This document shows, piece by piece, positions 41,940 through 51,568 of a DNA stretch of 64,000 nucleotides. The position numbers and the translations under genes are program-made. The stretch spans positions 1,488,001 through 1,552,000 of the forward strand of contig NZ_LT635475.1 in assembly GCF_900120165.1 (NCBI RefSeq), read 5' to 3'. Origin of the DNA: Ezakiella massiliensis. GTDB lineage: Bacteria > Bacillota > Clostridia > Tissierellales > Peptoniphilaceae. The notes below the pieces were generated by a model. It worked only from the letters and a program-made list of their open reading frames with translations, had not been told where the DNA came from and made no database searches. Each line of letters begins with the position of its first letter. Positions within the stretch are counted from its first letter, which is position 1.

Positions 41940-43205
41940 TTAATCTACAATTATATGGATAAAGTTCTCGACTTCCTTTGTAATTTTTTTAATTAGATCA
42001 TCAAGTCTATCGTAATCCATTAGAATATTGACAAGGTCAGGATCCATATTGAAAAAATCGTATTTTTTATCATTAAACATAAGATATTTCCAGGTAAACC
42101 ATCCGGTTGATGATTTATAATCATGAGATTCAAGTTTCTTTTTTAGATCACCATCTGTTTCCAACTTATCTATATTGACTCCTGGAGCTTGTTTGGTTAT
42201 CCCATAAAACAAAGATTCTCCTTTGTTGTACTCAATCTTAAAACACAAATCGCCCAAGTCATCCCTATTGTATAAGTAATACATTACTCCATAACATGAG
42301 GAGTTTCTCATGTTGTTGTAGTAATTTTTTATTATTGTTTCCGAATACCAAGGATTAACTGGTCCAATGTCTTCGTCTCGGTCGGTTTTTCTATAATTGA
42401 GGCCAGAGAAATTTCTAAACATCTCGTCTAGAGACTCTTCAAGTTTTTTCCAAAACCTCATCTGTAGATCTGTCTTGGCATCGATGATAGCTGGCTGTAT
42501 GCTGTTTGCCATATTAAAATTTTCAGGGGATTCCAATAAAAAGTTCATAACATCCATAGTATAATCTACATCCTTTCCAGTTATTTTTTCTAACAAGTCT
42601 GCATACTGAATAAGCACTTCCCTAAGGGCGGGCTCTCTGGCAGAAATTTTGATACAATTTTCAATCCAATTTAAAATTTCATTGTTATAGGAAATCAAAT
42701 TCACCCGGTCTAAATTACTTGCACTATCTTCAGATGGAGCATGGCCCATAAGAGTCAGATAAAAAACTTTTTTGACATCGGCTTGGTACTCGTCAGCGAA
42801 TTTTATATACCTGTCTATCTGTTCGTATTGATCGCCAGCAAAGATTTTATTTTCAATGATGATTGCATACTTTTTGTCCTTGACATTTTTATCCTTGACA
42901 TTGCAAGAAAAAAACAAGTCCATTCGTCCATCGGGAAAAGCCTTCTCCCTCTCAACATCTATAATTTTAAGATCATTAGGACCTACATCCTCAGCTGATA
43001 TAACGCCTGTGGTCTTTAAAAAGTTAAACATAAATTCTTTTTTAAACTTGCAATCGTTCAAAATCGAATAAATAAGTTTAGAGTGGAGATTAACCTCGTC
43101 ATAGGGATTTAAAAGCTGGGAGAAAATATTAAAATCAGACTTCATACTATCCAAGAGCTTGTACTTGTTGTATATTAATTTAAGCTCGTAAAAAAATTTT
43201 TCCAT
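41940..43205 (-). CDS. PD-(D/E)XK nuclease superfamily protein
   Basis: 421 residues. The N-terminal half fits the PDDEXK_4 family: EVNLHSKLIYSIL (an N-terminal conserved Glu/His helix), Asp96 in PDGRMDLFF, and Glu118-x-Lys120 in AIIIENKIFAGDQYEQ with the family's gln-rich helix. The C-terminal half (about 220-421) is not recognised. Members are DNA nucleases or toxins, often in defence islands. It is divergent from a type III restriction-modification operon, under its own consensus promoter and a perfect 24-bp palindrome, so it seems tightly regulated. Confidence 0.82.
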   Translation of the reverse strand: MEKFFYELKLIYNKYKLLDSMKSDFNIFSQLLNPYDEVNLHSKLIYSILNDCKFKKEFMFNFLKTTGVISAEDVGPNDLKIIDVEREKAFPDGRMDLFFSCNVKDKNVKDKKYAIIIENKIFAGDQYEQIDRYIKFADEYQADVKKVFYLTLMGHAPSEDSASNLDRVNLISYNNEILNWIENCIKISAREPALREVLIQYADLLEKITGKDVDYTMDVMNFLLESPENFNMANSIQPAIIDAKTDLQMRFWKKLEESLDEMFRNFSGLNYRKTDRDEDIGPVNPWYSETIIKNYYNNMRNSSCYGVMYYLYNRDDLGDLCFKIEYNKGESLFYGITKQAPGVNIDKLETDGDLKKKLESHDYKSSTGWFTWKYLMFNDKKYDFFNMDPDLVNILMDYDRLDDLIKKITKEVENFIHIIVD

Positions 43206-43243
43206 AAAAAACCTCTTTAAAATATTTAGAACTGGATCTCAGT

Positions 43244-43267
43244 TATGATTTAATTAATTAAATCATA
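43244..43267. promoter_or_regulatory. 24-bp perfect palindrome, candidate operator
   Basis: An uninterrupted palindrome whose left arm is TATGATTTAATT. It begins about 9 bp after the -10 of the minus-strand nuclease promoter, over the transcription start, the classic place for a repressor. It may also affect the divergent mod promoter about 110 bp away. Confidence 0.7.
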
Positions 43268-43275
43268 TTGGTATA

Positions 43276-43304
43276 ATTATAGACTTTAATTTAGGAAAAG
43301 TCAA
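43276..43304 (-). promoter_or_regulatory. Promoter of the nuclease gene
   Basis: Minus strand TTGACT (43299-43304), 17 bp, TATAAT (43276-43281). Confidence 0.8.
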
Positions 43305-43378
43305 TTGATATTTTAAGTAAATCTTTTTGCATAATATAATAAAATGTTTATTTTAACATATTTAGCCAAGTCCTTTGG

Positions 43379-43407
43379 TTGAATTTAAAGACCCCTTCTT
43401 GTATAAT
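43379..43407 (+). promoter_or_regulatory. Promoter of the type III RM operon
   Basis: TTGAAT, 17 bp, TATAAT, 30 bp before the mod start. Confidence 0.75.
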
Positions 43408-43436
43408 GAAGTTAACTATACATAAGGGGGATGGGT

Positions 43437-45473
43437 ATGAGATTTTTAGACGAGTTAAAAGATGTTCTTAGCAAAGATGAACGTTTTATTGGAGAGGACA
43501 ATCAAATTATCAAAACTAAAGTTTCTGATGCTGCGAGAGATAATGATGAGAAATTATTAAAAGCGCTCTTGATTAATGAGTTTTTAAAAGAAAGTCTATT
43601 TAAAAAGATAGATGATATCTATGTATTTGATATTAACAAATTCATCTGGATTGTAGAGTCAAAAGAATTTTTACCTGATTCATATACAATGTATAAAAAT
43701 AAAATAGGATTGGTTGATAGAAATAATAATTTGATTAGTCAAAAAGAAGACGTTTCTCTAGTTTGGCCATATAAAGATTGCGTCTTGGAAGGTGGACAAA
43801 CCAAAGAAGATCAAAAGAGAGATGAAATATTTTATAATGAAATCCTTGCTCCCGATCAAGTTAACAGACTCCTTGCTCCAAAAGTTTTAAGTAACGCAAA
43901 AAGGTATACGAAAGATGGGTTTGAGGAAAATATAGAATTTAATGAAGATGATAATTTGATTATTAAAGGAAATAATTTAATTGCACTTTCTAGTCTTTTA
44001 AAAAGGTATGGAGACAAAGTAAAATGTATTTATATTGATCCACCTTATTACTTTGACGAAAAAAAAGAAGAAGACACTTTTCTTTATAATAGTAATTTTA
44101 AATTATCAACTTGGCTTAATTTCATGAAAAATAGACTAGAGGTAGCTCTTAAGTTTTTGAAAGATGACGGCTTTATATTTGTTCAAATAGGCGATGATGG
44201 TTATGCGTATTTAAAAGTCATTATGGATGAAATATTTGGAAACAACAAGTATATAAACACAATAATTGTAAAATCTAAAGCTTCTTCTGGAGCTAGTGGA
44301 GGAGGGGAAGATAAAAAGTTAAAGAAAAATGTTGAATATATATTAATCTATGGAAATGAAAATTCAATATTGAAAACTCAATATATAAAAACACCACTTA
44401 ACAAATATATATCTGAAAGAGAAGAAGAAGGAAAAAGTTTTGCGTATACTAATGTTATGCTAGATATGGGCGAAGAGCATTATATTGGAGAAACAGTTGA
44501 TGGATTTGGGGATATTATAAAACTTTATGAAATGAAGAATTATAAATCTATAAGTGTAAAAAAGTTAGCTGAGCAAGAAAATTGTTCAGAAGAAGAGATA
44601 TATAGAAGATATATTGACAAAATATATACAACAGAAAATGCCCAAACTTCTATTAGGGATAGAGTAAGAGAGAATGTTTCCAATGATGTTGACTTAGTTA
44701 TTGCTAGATATGTTCCAGTATCTGGTAAAAACAAAGGAAAATTAGTTGATGTTGGCTTTATTGGCAATACAAAAAGGTTAGTTAGCTATTTAAAAGAAAC
44801 AGTGTTAATTGAGGGGGATTATATATATAAAACGGAAAAGGCTGGTACTTTATGGGATGATATATCTTGGAGCTCTGTAAAATTAGAAGGCAATGTTGAT
44901 TTTGGTGCTGGAAAAAAACCTGAAAAATTAATGAAAAGAATTATTGAATCTTCCACATCTGAAGGAGACATCGTGATGGATTATCATATTGGATCAGGAA
45001 CTACTGCTGCTACTGCTCATAAATTAGGTAGAAAATATATTGGTATAGATCAAATGAATTACATTGAAGACATGGCAATTAAAAGATTAAACAATGTAAT
45101 AAAAGGAGATTCATCAGGAATATCAAAAGAAACTAAATGGCTAGGGGGAGGCTCTTTTGTTTACTGTGAACTTTTAGAAGATAACGAAAGTCTAGTCAAA
45201 GAGCTTGAAGATTCAAAAACATCAGAAGAAATTAAAGATGTTCTAAACAAAGCGATTGATTATGGAAAGTTGATTCCTTCTGTGCTTCCAAAGGATTTAA
45301 AGGATACTGAAGAAGATTTCAAAAAATTAAGTCTTGATGAGCAAAAAAATCTTGTAATGGAACTTTTAAATAAGAACAAACTTTATATAAATTTATCAGA
45401 TATTGATGATGAAGATTATAACGTAAATGAATCTGATAAAAAGTTTACCAGAAGTTTTTATGGTAAGGAGTGA
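43437..45473 (+). CDS. mod: Type III restriction-modification methyltransferase (Mod)
   Basis: 678 residues from the second ATG (43437), since GGGGG directly abuts the first. It is an N6-adenine methylase of the beta class: the catalytic DPPY in IYIDPPYYFD (near 200) comes before the SAM-binding region VMDYHIGSGTTAATAHKLGRKYIGID (near 515-540). The central 240-480 region, with no shared motifs, is the target-recognition domain. Mod alone protects DNA and supplies specificity to Res. Followed by res after 4 bp. Codon use is more A/T-rich than in the housekeeping genes nearby, consistent with acquisition. Confidence 0.93.
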   Translation: MRFLDELKDVLSKDERFIGEDNQIIKTKVSDAARDNDEKLLKALLINEFLKESLFKKIDDIYVFDINKFIWIVESKEFLPDSYTMYKNKIGLVDRNNNLISQKEDVSLVWPYKDCVLEGGQTKEDQKRDEIFYNEILAPDQVNRLLAPKVLSNAKRYTKDGFEENIEFNEDDNLIIKGNNLIALSSLLKRYGDKVKCIYIDPPYYFDEKKEEDTFLYNSNFKLSTWLNFMKNRLEVALKFLKDDGFIFVQIGDDGYAYLKVIMDEIFGNNKYINTIIVKSKASSGASGGGEDKKLKKNVEYILIYGNENSILKTQYIKTPLNKYISEREEEGKSFAYTNVMLDMGEEHYIGETVDGFGDIIKLYEMKNYKSISVKKLAEQENCSEEEIYRRYIDKIYTTENAQTSIRDRVRENVSNDVDLVIARYVPVSGKNKGKLVDVGFIGNTKRLVSYLKETVLIEGDYIYKTEKAGTLWDDISWSSVKLEGNVDFGAGKKPEKLMKRIIESSTSEGDIVMDYHIGSGTTAATAHKLGRKYIGIDQMNYIEDMAIKRLNNVIKGDSSGISKETKWLGGGSFVYCELLEDNESLVKELEDSKTSEEIKDVLNKAIDYGKLIPSVLPKDLKDTEEDFKKLSLDEQKNLVMELLNKNKLYINLSDIDDEDYNVNESDKKFTRSFYGKE

Positions 45474-45477
45474 TTTT

Positions 45478-48078
45478 ATGACTGACCAATATTTATATCA
45501 AAAGCTAGATGCCTTGAAGCAATTTGTCGGCTTAAAAGAGCTACCAGACTATATAATGGCTAATTTGAATGATAATATTGTTTTGAGAGACTACCAGGAA
45601 GAAGCCTTCAGGTATTTTATAACCTATGCAGAAAGTGATTTAATAAAAGACAAGCGTATTCACAATCTTTTCCATATGGCTACGGGATCTGGAAAGACTG
45701 TTATAATGGCAGGACTTATTCTTTATTTATATACAAGAGGTTATAGAAAATTTTTATTTTTTGTTAACCAAAATAACATTATAGAAAAAACTAGGGAGAA
45801 TTTTTTAAACAACAATTCTATTAAATATCTTTTTGCTAATAACATTGAACTAATGGGAGAGCAAGTTCAGATAAAAGAAGTAGGAAACTTTGCTTTTTAT
45901 GATAAAAATGCCATTAATATTTGTTTTACTTCTACGCAACAACTCCATTTAGATATGTGGTATCCGAAAGAAAACGCTCCTACTTTTGAAGACTTTGAAA
46001 ATGATAAAATTGTTTTGATTTCTGATGAGTCTCACCATATAAATACTCTTACTAAGGGTTTAACAAAAACTGAAAAAACAAATATTGAAAAGAATGCTGA
46101 AAGTTGGGAAAATACTATTCAGAGTATTTTTGAGGCCAATAATAACAATATTTTATTAGAATTTACTGCAACTGCTGACTTGAAAGATCCTAATGTAGAA
46201 AGAAAATATAAGGATAAAATTATATATGACTATACTCTGTCTAAATTTAGAGAAAGCGGATATACTAAAGATTTTAGAAATATGCAGGGGGATTATGATA
46301 GGTGGACAAGGACTTTACTTGCTCTGATTATTAGCGAATATAGAAGACACCTGTTTGGGGATAGTGGCCAAAATATAAAACCGGTCATTCTTTTAAAATC
46401 TAAGAGCATTAAAGAGTCTAAAGAACATTATGAAGAATTTTATAAAAAATTAAATAGCCTAGAATTTGATGACATAATGAAATTTAAAAACTCTGAAAAC
46501 GAGTACCTAAGAAATGCTATGGAGTATTTTCTCAAAAAGGATCCAAGCCTAAATTCTTTGCTTGCAGATTTAAAAAGAGGCTTTGCAGCAGAAAATTCTT
46601 TAATACTTAATTCTAAGAACGATTCTGAGGAAAGAGAAAAACAAATTTATGTAAACTCGCTTGAAGCTGAAGATAACCCTTATAGGATCATTTTTACAGT
46701 AGATATGTTAAATGAGGGTTGGGATGTTCTCAATCTATTTGATATTGTAAGACTTTATGAAACTAGGGATGGTAAAGGTGGAAAGCCGGGAAAAACAACC
46801 ATATCCGAGGCTCAATTAATAGGTCGGGGAGCTAGATATTGTCCTTTTAAAATTGAAGATGATCAGCCTAGAAACAAGCGTAAATATGATAATGATATAA
46901 CAAATGAGAATAGAATTTTAGAGACATTGCTATATCACTCAATGCAGGATTCAAGGTATATAAGTGAGTTAAGATATGCTCTAAAACAAACAGGCTTGTT
47001 AGATGCACCAATTGAAATAGAGTATAAATTAAAAGATGAATTTAAAAACACAGATTTCTTTAGGTACGCTTATGTATTTTCGAATAGAAGAGTAGAAAAG
47101 TCTAGAGAGTCCGTTTGTGAGATTGACGAAAAAATTCAAAACAGATTTTATCAACATAAAGTTTATACGGGAAGCTCAGTTTTATACGGGCTATTTGATG
47201 AAGGCCAAGCAAGAGACAACACTAAATTTGAAACATTTAGATTTAAATTTAAAGATATTCCATTAAATATATCTGAAGGTGCAATGGATAATTTTAATAT
47301 ACTTAAGTTTAATACGCTTAAGTCATATTTTCCTAATTTAAAATCTAAAAAAGAATTTTTGCAAGCAGATAACTACTTGGGTAATATTACCCTAATCATA
47401 GAATCGCCTTATGATAGTGTTAAGGCAAAAGATTTGTATGAAGGTTGTATGAAAATTCTCACCGATATAGCAACATATATTCAAAGAATACAAACAGAGT
47501 ATGAGGGCACAAGAGAATTTTATGCAAATAATGTTCGTGATGTAATAAGAGATAAGACAATTTATGTAGATAATCCTCATGGGGATGGAGTTGGTGTCTC
47601 TCAATTATGTATGTTTGGAGAAGATCAACTAGATTTGGAAGCAGAACCATGGTATGTCTATAATGATAATTATGGAACTACTGAAGAAAAGAAGTTTGTC
47701 AGTTATTTTAAAGGCATATTAAACGACCTCAAGAAAAACTATGATGAAATCTATTTGGTTAGGAACGAAAGAATAGCAGCCCTTGCTATATATGAATTTG
47801 ACACCGGAGAAAGATTTGAACCAGACTATTTACTATTCTTAAGAAAAAATGGGGCAGACGGGTATACCCAAGAGCAGATTTATATAGAACCTAAAGGGGG
47901 ACATCTTTTAGATACAGATAAGTGGAAAGAAGATTTCTTATTAAAAATAGAAGGACAAGGAATACCAACAAAAATTTATGCAGATGACAATAAGTATAAA
48001 ATAGTAGGCCTTCCATTCTTTAATAAAGAAGAGAGAATGAAAGAGTTTGAAGAGGCGATAGATAAGTATATAAAATAG
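45478..48078 (+). CDS. res: Type III restriction enzyme (Res) helicase-nuclease
   Basis: 866 residues from the ATG at 45478, with AAGGAG upstream; the longer frame to 45427 overlaps mod. SF2 helicase motifs: Walker A MATGSGKTVIMA (near 67), DESH box ISDESHHIN (near 182), FTATAD (motif III) and LIGRGARYCPF (motif VI, near 447). The C-terminus has the PD-(D/E)XK nuclease: EPDYLL (near 780) and IEPKGG (near 803). ATP-driven sensing of unmodified sites leads to cleavage. Forms an operon with mod. Confidence 0.93.
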   Translation: MTDQYLYQKLDALKQFVGLKELPDYIMANLNDNIVLRDYQEEAFRYFITYAESDLIKDKRIHNLFHMATGSGKTVIMAGLILYLYTRGYRKFLFFVNQNNIIEKTRENFLNNNSIKYLFANNIELMGEQVQIKEVGNFAFYDKNAINICFTSTQQLHLDMWYPKENAPTFEDFENDKIVLISDESHHINTLTKGLTKTEKTNIEKNAESWENTIQSIFEANNNNILLEFTATADLKDPNVERKYKDKIIYDYTLSKFRESGYTKDFRNMQGDYDRWTRTLLALIISEYRRHLFGDSGQNIKPVILLKSKSIKESKEHYEEFYKKLNSLEFDDIMKFKNSENEYLRNAMEYFLKKDPSLNSLLADLKRGFAAENSLILNSKNDSEEREKQIYVNSLEAEDNPYRIIFTVDMLNEGWDVLNLFDIVRLYETRDGKGGKPGKTTISEAQLIGRGARYCPFKIEDDQPRNKRKYDNDITNENRILETLLYHSMQDSRYISELRYALKQTGLLDAPIEIEYKLKDEFKNTDFFRYAYVFSNRRVEKSRESVCEIDEKIQNRFYQHKVYTGSSVLYGLFDEGQARDNTKFETFRFKFKDIPLNISEGAMDNFNILKFNTLKSYFPNLKSKKEFLQADNYLGNITLIIESPYDSVKAKDLYEGCMKILTDIATYIQRIQTEYEGTREFYANNVRDVIRDKTIYVDNPHGDGVGVSQLCMFGEDQLDLEAEPWYVYNDNYGTTEEKKFVSYFKGILNDLKKNYDEIYLVRNERIAALAIYEFDTGERFEPDYLLFLRKNGADGYTQEQIYIEPKGGHLLDTDKWKEDFLLKIEGQGIPTKIYADDNKYKIVGLPFFNKEERMKEFEEAIDKYIK

Positions 48079-48089
48079 GAGTTGATTAA

Positions 48090-49820
48090 ATGAGATATTT
48101 AGCTGATGAACTATATATAAAAAAATTTAGAAAACTAAAGGATATTGACATTGAACTGGGCAAAAAAATGACAGTTTTCTCTGGTATTAATGGTGTTGGG
48201 AAGTCAAATATCATGTCGTTAATTGCTATGGCTTTTGGTAGCTCAGGGACAAGAGTTGCAGGAGGTAAATTTTTTCCACATTTTGATGAATATTTTGTAA
48301 TTACAAAAGAGGAGTATGAGAATCAAAGAAATGATTCATATTCATCTTATTTGAAAATAAAAGCTGGAGACGGTTTCATTCAAAAAAGGTTAGGTTTAAA
48401 AGATGACTCTGATCAAGGACGGGGCATAAGAGTAATACCTAGAGTTACAAGTTTTTTCACAGAGGGAAAAACAGTTGAGGAAGTGGATAAGGAAACTAAA
48501 AAACTCTACAATATTGGTCACTCTGGACGAGTCCCTGTTCCGACGATATTTATATCATTGTCAAGATTGTATCCTATGGGAGAAACAGAATTAAAAGAAA
48601 ATAATATTATGGACAGTAACGAGATTGTAAAAGATGGTGCAATAAAAAAGTATATAGAGTGGTATAATAGAGTTTTGCCCGATTCTATTAATGTGGATAT
48701 GTATAAAATGAGTAAAATAAAAAAAGTAGTCAACACTAATGGAAGAATACATGTAAAATTAGAAGACTCAGATGCTAGGACTCAATCTATTGGTGAGGAT
48801 AATTTAGGTACGATCATATCAGCATTAGTGGATTTTTATTATTTGAAACAAAAGCAGGGAGATATGTATTTAGGAGGTATTATATGTATTGATGAAGTTG
48901 ATGCATCTCTACATCCTAGTGCGCAAATAAGATTATTTGAGTTACTTGAAGATTTAACTGATGATTTACAACTTCAAGTATTAATGACAACTCACTCCAT
49001 GACAATGCTAGAAAAAATTATAAAAAAACAAAATAGAAACAATGAAGATTATAAACTAATATACTTGTTGGATCCAAGATTACCAAGAATCAAAAAAAAC
49101 GTAAATTCGATTGAAGATATTAAAGCTGATATGTTTGATGAAAGAAGTTTTTATAAACCTATTATTAAAGTTTATTGTGAAGACTTTGAAACCAAATTTA
49201 TATTTGATGAATTAATAAAAACTATAGAAAGAGCTGATAAAAATAAATCAGAAAAATTAAGTTTGCCAGAGTATAAAGTTTTTCCGATGTCTTTAGGCCA
49301 CAAACAATTAGAGGGGTTGAGAAATTTTGATAAGTATTTTGAGTCAGTTGTTATACTAGTAGATGGAGATTCTAAAAAAGATTCAGATAGAAACTTTTTG
49401 AACGATTATTTAAATAATGATATAGAAGGTTTTCAAAAACGTGATTTAAAGGAAAACATTATAGCATTACCAACATTTTTGGCACCAGAATCGTATTATT
49501 ATTATATTTTAAAACAAATATTATTTGAAGATAGATTTTGGAAGAAATTAGAAGATATGGATTTAGAAAATGATTATACATCTTATAAACTAAAAAGGTT
49601 CCTTGATTCAGCAAAATTTGAAGATAAAAATAACATAAAAAATGATGAGCTAAAGAAATTATTTGATAAAGAAAATTTAGCATACATTAAAAATTTTATT
49701 TCTAAGACTCAGTTATTATCATATTATTATGAGAAAAATCCAGAAGAACTTTTGACTTTTAAAGATGAAGTTCAGAGGGTATTTAATATAGTAGAAAATA
49801 AAGTTAAAGCAAATATGTAG
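48090..49820 (+). CDS. OLD-like ATPase with TOPRIM nuclease domain
   Basis: 576 residues. N-terminal ABC/SMC-like ATPase: Walker A SGINGVGKSN (31-40) and Walker B GIICIDEVDASLHPS (near 266), with the HSMTML switch. The C-terminal half has TOPRIM-type acidic motifs, VYCEDFETKFIF (near 360) and VILVDGDSKKDSD (near 422). This layout matches OLD-family nucleases (class 1 OLD, GajA, PARIS-like). It is encoded 11 bp after res and 13 bp before a Dam-type methylase, so it belongs to the same operon. A phage-defence role is likely but unproven. Confidence 0.85.
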   Translation: MRYLADELYIKKFRKLKDIDIELGKKMTVFSGINGVGKSNIMSLIAMAFGSSGTRVAGGKFFPHFDEYFVITKEEYENQRNDSYSSYLKIKAGDGFIQKRLGLKDDSDQGRGIRVIPRVTSFFTEGKTVEEVDKETKKLYNIGHSGRVPVPTIFISLSRLYPMGETELKENNIMDSNEIVKDGAIKKYIEWYNRVLPDSINVDMYKMSKIKKVVNTNGRIHVKLEDSDARTQSIGEDNLGTIISALVDFYYLKQKQGDMYLGGIICIDEVDASLHPSAQIRLFELLEDLTDDLQLQVLMTTHSMTMLEKIIKKQNRNNEDYKLIYLLDPRLPRIKKNVNSIEDIKADMFDERSFYKPIIKVYCEDFETKFIFDELIKTIERADKNKSEKLSLPEYKVFPMSLGHKQLEGLRNFDKYFESVVILVDGDSKKDSDRNFLNDYLNNDIEGFQKRDLKENIIALPTFLAPESYYYYILKQILFEDRFWKKLEDMDLENDYTSYKLKRFLDSAKFEDKNNIKNDELKKLFDKENLAYIKNFISKTQLLSYYYEKNPEELLTFKDEVQRVFNIVENKVKANM

Positions 49821-49833
49821 AGAGGACGTTAAT

Positions 49834-50709
49834 ATGGCAAGAACAAATTCCCCTTTAAGATATCCTGGTGGGAAGACGCAACTATCACAATTCTTATCGG
49901 AATTATTGAATCATAATAAATTGAATAACGTTGTATATGCCGAACCTTTTTCAGGAGGATTTGGGGCTGGTCTAGAATTACTGTATAAAGATAGAGTTAG
50001 TACTGTTATAATAAATGATTATGATGTAGGTATTTACTCAGTTTGGTATGCACTATTAAACGAGAACGAGAAATTTATTGAAGATATAAAAAAAGTTGAT
50101 ATCAATATAGAAGAATGGAATAAACAAAAGGCCATATACAATAAATTGATAAAAAAAGGGGAATATTCATACAATCTAGCTTTTGCTACTTATTTTTTGA
50201 ATAGGACTAATAGATCTGGAATTATTACTGGAGGACCAATAGGGGGCAAGAATCAGGATAGTAAATATAAACTAGATTGTAGGTTTAATAAAAAAACTGT
50301 TATTCAAAAGTTTTTAAAGATATATCAATATAAGGATAGAATTAAGCTGTATAATTTAGAAGCGAATAAATTGATTCAAGAAATAATACTAAATTATAAT
50401 GAAGAAGATATCTTTATATTTTTTGACCCTCCATATTATGAGCAAGGTAAAAACTTATATACAAACTTTTTCGAACATGATAATCATATAGAGTTAAAAA
50501 ATAAAATTAGCTTATTAGATAATTATTACTGGATTTTGACGTATGATAACAAGCAAGAAATTGCAGAGATTTATAAAGATTATAAAAAATATTATTATAG
50601 TATTAATTACTATGCTGGTAAGGTAAGAGAAGCAAAAGAAATATTAATTCCTAGTAGAAGAACAATAGTAAAAAACTGTGAAAATATTAAAATCGAATGT
50701 ATAAGCTAG
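49834..50709 (+). CDS. D12-class N6-adenine DNA methyltransferase (Dam type)
   Basis: 291 residues. Alpha-class order: motif X PLRYPGGKTQL near the N-terminus, motif I AEPFSGGFGAGLELL (SAM binding), motif IV FFDPPYYEQGKNLY (catalytic DPPY). Typical targets are GATC-like sites. No partner restriction enzyme of type II kind is next to it; the nearest potential effector is the OLD-like protein 13 bp upstream. AGAGGACG ribosome site. Very A/T-rich codons, like the rest of the island. Confidence 0.92.
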   Translation: MARTNSPLRYPGGKTQLSQFLSELLNHNKLNNVVYAEPFSGGFGAGLELLYKDRVSTVIINDYDVGIYSVWYALLNENEKFIEDIKKVDINIEEWNKQKAIYNKLIKKGEYSYNLAFATYFLNRTNRSGIITGGPIGGKNQDSKYKLDCRFNKKTVIQKFLKIYQYKDRIKLYNLEANKLIQEIILNYNEEDIFIFFDPPYYEQGKNLYTNFFEHDNHIELKNKISLLDNYYWILTYDNKQEIAEIYKDYKKYYYSINYYAGKVREAKEILIPSRRTIVKNCENIKIECIS

Positions 50710-50782
50710 CTATCATATTAATATTTTGCAATGTAATAAGGGTATGTTAAAAAACATATAAACATACAAATTAATTAAAAAA

Positions 50783-50809
50783 ACAGCTGGTGCACTGTGT
50801 ACCAGCTGT
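50783..50809. terminator. Hairpin after the defence operon
   Basis: Stem ACAGCTGGT/ACCAGCTGT. The U tract is on the minus-strand side, so its strength as a plus-strand terminator is uncertain. Confidence 0.5.
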
Positions 50810-50838
50810 AAATTTATAACAACAAAAGGAGTTATTAT

Positions 50839-51462
50839 ATGCAAGAGTTTTTAGCGACGATAATTGGTGAAAAAGCGGCGGGTTTAATCGCGAGTGAACT
50901 TAAGGGTAATTACACAAACCTATATCGCAAAGAAAAAGAAGAGTTGATGGAGATTGAGGGGATAGATGAAGCGACTGCTGAGAAGGTTCGGGCAATCGTA
51001 GAATTTTCTGAAGATCTTTATACTAGGCAGGCCGAAGAGGATTTGATTACTATTAATGATGAGGAGAGCATGATTAAGTATGTAAATGCAAAGCTTTCTC
51101 ACAAGCAGGAGGAGTTTTTTATGGTTTTAATCTTGGATAGCGGCTATCATTTTATTGGTGATGATGTTATTTCCAAGGGTGGAACGACTGGCACAACTTG
51201 CGCTCCCAAAGATGTTTTTAGGAAGGCTATAAAAATTGGCGGGAAAAATATTATACTTGTCCACAATCATCCAACTGGCGACCTTACTCCGTCTAAGGAC
51301 GATGTCCTTGTGACTAGGAGGCTGGCAAAGTTAGGGTTATTCTTAGGAGTAGAAATTGCAGACCACTTGATAATTGGAAGAAATAAACACTATTCTATGA
51401 CTTATAATGGGCATTTGAATATTCAAGATATTTTAAAAGCGACAGAGGATATAACTTTTTAA
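50839..51462 (+). CDS. radC: RadC-family JAB-domain protein
   Basis: 207 residues. An N-terminal HhH-like part (about 1-65, MEIEGIDEATAEKVRA) and the C-terminal RadC JAMM-like domain with LVHNHPTGDLTPSKDDVLVTRRL, which holds the His-x-His and Asp metal ligands. The family has no proven repair function and is often found in mobile or defence regions. AAAGGAG ribosome site. It borders the defence island on its right and has its own terminator. Confidence 0.9.
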   Translation: MQEFLATIIGEKAAGLIASELKGNYTNLYRKEKEELMEIEGIDEATAEKVRAIVEFSEDLYTRQAEEDLITINDEESMIKYVNAKLSHKQEEFFMVLILDSGYHFIGDDVISKGGTTGTTCAPKDVFRKAIKIGGKNIILVHNHPTGDLTPSKDDVLVTRRLAKLGLFLGVEIADHLIIGRNKHYSMTYNGHLNIQDILKATEDITF

Positions 51463-51485
51463 ATTTAATAAGAAGATTAAAAAAT

Positions 51486-51517
51486 AAGAGTCGGTGTGTG
51501 AGCCGGCTCTTTTAATT
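51486..51517 (+). terminator. Terminator after radC
   Basis: AAGAGTCGG/CCGGCTCTT stem (one G-U) then TTTT-rich tail. Confidence 0.82.
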
Positions 51518-51568
51518 TGCGTTTGTGATATTGTTTGTGCGAGATTGCGTTTGTGTAGTTTTATCCTT

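Noticed and set aside
43431..43437. Phase-variable start of the Mod gene
   Set aside because: Type III mod genes are often switched by simple repeats, but no homopolymer or tandem repeat long enough to be unstable is present near the start or in the first part of the gene.
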